Program-made: the position numbers and the translations under genes
Notes under the pieces: generated by a model
The model's database searches: none
Told to the model about the DNA's origin: nothing
Seen by the model: the letters and a program-made list of their open reading frames with translations, nothing else
Part shown: positions 62,163-64,000 of the stretch, one piece after another
How positions within the stretch are numbered: the stretch's first letter is position 1
Layout: each line of letters starts with the position of its first letter
DNA from: Bacteroidales bacterium
Lineage (GTDB): Bacteria > Bacteroidota > Bacteroidia > Bacteroidales > UBA4417
Direction of reading: 5' to 3'
Length of the DNA stretch: 64,000 nt
Assembly (NCBI GenBank): GCA_016707705.1
Contig: JADJHD010000011.1
Coordinates: 62,001 to 126,000, forward strand

Positions 62163-64000
62163 CTAAAAAGGCAGAACTGCACCAACAAATGCTGTTGCAT
62201 TGTTATCGACAATAATCATATCTCCCGAATCGAGAAGTCCGTCGCCGTTGACATCATTATCCAGATATCCTGTTACAAAAGCTGCTGCATCGTTGTCGAT
62301 TCCAATCATATCACCTGAGTCCACAATGCCATCCTGATTTACATCGCCTCCATAAAGTACTGCAACCCCTCCAACCAAGATCAAATTGCTGGCAAAGGCT
62401 TTATCGGCAGCTGTGCTGAAGTCGTAGGTGATACTGCTTCCTGAGAATGAAACAGGATCAGCAGTAGATGTAACCAGACTATTGCGATGTCGCAGGTAGA
62501 TATAATAGGATCCATTGTGCACAGATGGAATGGTGGTTGTAATTGTGCCATTGGTGTTCAGGTCCAGGCTGCTGATTGAATAAACCAAGGCTCCGGTTGT
62601 TCCATCATGCAATTCAATGCTGACCTTATCGGCAATAGTACCTGCATATTCTTCCCCTGAATTTCCCTGTGCCTTATTCATTACACCGGATCCGGCGTAG
62701 AGTCCTTCAACAAAAGCCTTCAAGTTCAGAGTTTTCGCAGAGGAGGTCACATTCAGTACTCCGGAAATATATTGTGTGCCATCCCAGAATCCACCACCAC
62801 CGGCAGAGTAGCCTCCATAATAGAAGGATCCGTTGTTCATCCTGTACCTGAACACATAATAATAGGTACCGGCAGTGGCAAGTTGCGTTCCTAGGTTCAG
62901 ATTGAATTCATCGTTATTGCCTGCTGCAACATTGTAGTTGGCTGGCAGCCAGTTTGTCCAGCTGGAAGGATTGGTATTATCCGTACTGTATCCAACCCAG
63001 GCCTGTAGTCCCGGGGCTTGTGCCGACTGACCAGTTAGTCCGGCAACATAAACCTGTCCGTAAACTGAAAAGTCAGCGGAGGCTGAAATTGTCCCCTCAC
63101 CCGGCCATTGCAGGTTTGCCCAGTCTATAGTGGTAGGAGCGCTGCTTGAAACTGTCAGAACTCCGTTTACATTAGTGGTTCCATCCCAGAAACCGCCAGT
63201 TGTAGCAGAGTATCCTCCATACAGATATGCGCCATCGTTGTATTTGAAACGACTGGCATAGTAATAGGTGCCATTCGTTGAGATTTGAGCTCCCAGATTC
63301 GCAACAAATTCATCGTTATTGCCGGCAGCTGCATTGTAACTGGCAGGAATCCAGTTTGTCCAGGTAGCTGGATTGGTATTGCTTGTGTTATATCCAATCC
63401 ATCCCTGTAGTCCGGGTGTCGCTATGGCCTGGCCAGTAATATTTTGAATAAAAGCCTGAGCATAAACATTATAAGCTTGTCCCTGTGCAACTATTCCTGA
63501 TCCCGGGTATTGCAGGTTTACCCATCCAATTACTGGCTGGGGTAATTCCTGAACACTTACCACTCCTGAGACATTGGATGTTCCATTCCAGAATCCACCA
63601 GTCCCAGCAGAATATCCACCATAAACATAAGGGCCGTTATCCTTCCGGAACCTGCTGGCATAATAGTAGGTCCCCTCTGTTGTTAACTGAATGCCAAGGT
63701 TTGCCATATATTCATCATTATTCCCTACAGCTGTATGATATGTGGCAGGAATCCAATGAGTCCAGGTTGCAGGATCGCTGTTTGTGGTATCGTAGCCAAT
63801 CCAGGCAAGCAAAGTAGTATCCTGGGCAGTCTGAGTGGTTACGCCATCAATCCAGGCCTGAGCATAAACATTGAAATCATTTCCCGGCTGAATACTGCCG
63901 GATCCCGGAGACTGAAGATTTGCCCAGCCTGCAGAAGGATCCCAGCCTTGCCTGAGTGCAATTGTCAAATTAGTGTTAGCGCCAACGAGAGTATCTGCTG
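62163..64000 (-). CDS. Surface protein with repeated GNNDEF modules and dockerin-like C-terminus (5' end outside window)
   Basis: The frame is open to the window edge, so the start lies beyond 64000; at least 612 residues are visible. Three modules of about 125-130 residues come first (about 63930-63560, 63540-63140 and 63125-62740). Each begins WANLQ/WVNLQ with a proline-glycine turn and contains AGNNDEF/VGNNDEY, TYYYASRFR and GGFWDGT/GGFWNGT. The last ~190 residues (from about 62736) match the C-terminal module of the genes at 43531 and 49031, ending in DVNQDGIVDSGDM and DVNGDGLLDSGDM loops. The modules resemble carbohydrate-binding or Ig-like domains of secreted hydrolases. No classical T9SS type A domain is present. 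Any catalytic part would be upstream. Confidence 0.82.
   Translation of the reverse strand, partial: ADTLVGANTNLTIALRQGWDPSAGWANLQSPGSGSIQPGNDFNVYAQAWIDGVTTQTAQDTTLLAWIGYDTTNSDPATWTHWIPATYHTAVGNNDEYMANLGIQLTTEGTYYYASRFRKDNGPYVYGGYSAGTGGFWNGTSNVSGVVSVQELPQPVIGWVNLQYPGSGIVAQGQAYNVYAQAFIQNITGQAIATPGLQGWIGYNTSNTNPATWTNWIPASYNAAAGNNDEFVANLGAQISTNGTYYYASRFKYNDGAYLYGGYSATTGGFWDGTTNVNGVLTVSSSAPTTIDWANLQWPGEGTISASADFSVYGQVYVAGLTGQSAQAPGLQAWVGYSTDNTNPSSWTNWLPANYNVAAGNNDEFNLNLGTQLATAGTYYYVFRYRMNNGSFYYGGYSAGGGGFWDGTQYISGVLNVTSSAKTLNLKAFVEGLYAGSGVMNKAQGNSGEEYAGTIADKVSIELHDGTTGALVYSISSLDLNTNGTITTTIPSVHNGSYYIYLRHRNSLVTSTADPVSFSGSSITYDFSTAADKAFASNLILVGGVAVLYGGDVNQDGIVDSGDMIGIDNDAAAFVTGYLDNDVNGDGLLDSGDMIIVDNNATAFVGAVLPF

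Overview
The window is chromosomal DNA from a member of the Bacteroidota, most likely an anaerobic Bacteroidales-type or environmental bacterium. The evidence is gene content: secreted proteins with the C-terminal sorting domain of the type IX secretion system (T9SS), many signal-peptide/TPR/membrane regulators, a split glycine-lipid gene pair (glsA/glsB), a large pyruvate:ferredoxin oxidoreductase, and repeated matches to the Bacteroidota promoter -7 box TAnnTTTG. The species cannot be named from the sequence. No rRNA, tRNA, CRISPR array or insertion sequence was seen.

Positions 1-29,000 are mostly housekeeping. Glycine-lipid acyltransferases (glsA, glsB) and the ribosome-assembly GTPase engB come first. 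They are followed by a biotin-dependent acyl-CoA carboxylase/decarboxylase pair, a TPR histidine kinase, an MmcQ-like protein, and thioredoxin with mutS2. Next are a TPR-CHAT putative protease, a dockerin/cohesin-like T9SS cargo, an ECF sigma factor with an overlapping membrane partner, and a dihydroorotate-dehydrogenase-like gene divergent from nifJ. Then come sppA, folK with a deoxynucleoside kinase, and a second histidine kinase.

Positions 27,900-64,000 are dominated by the cell surface. They hold T9SS cargoes (YCF48/BNR-like plus PKD, delta-60 repeats, an M6 metalloprotease), a small PID-CTERM-like protein, and three large proteins that end in the same ~190-residue module with two dockerin-like calcium loops. 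Three membrane-spanning TPR/LuxR-type regulators sit among them, two of them clear paralogues, and they are candidates for controlling this region. Two orphan P-loop ATPases, a GMP reductase and an oligopeptidase B are interspersed. Two of the large surface genes are broken by frameshifts: one at about 44,985-45,002, and at least five breaks in a beta-helix gene at 49,031-54,434.

The most unusual structure lies at 54,995-56,008. A gene for a four-helix-bundle protein of the 23S rRNA intervening-sequence family is enclosed by two long minisatellites. The left one is purine-rich (GCGGGATGAGG type) and the right one is its approximate reverse complement (CCCGCCATCCCGCTCTC type). The whole is therefore a ~1 kb inverted-repeat cassette directly after the stop codon of a regulator. 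A second notable structure is a 54-bp tandem repeat upstream of the ATPase gene at 46,018, each complete copy carrying a promoter-like box inside an inverted repeat.
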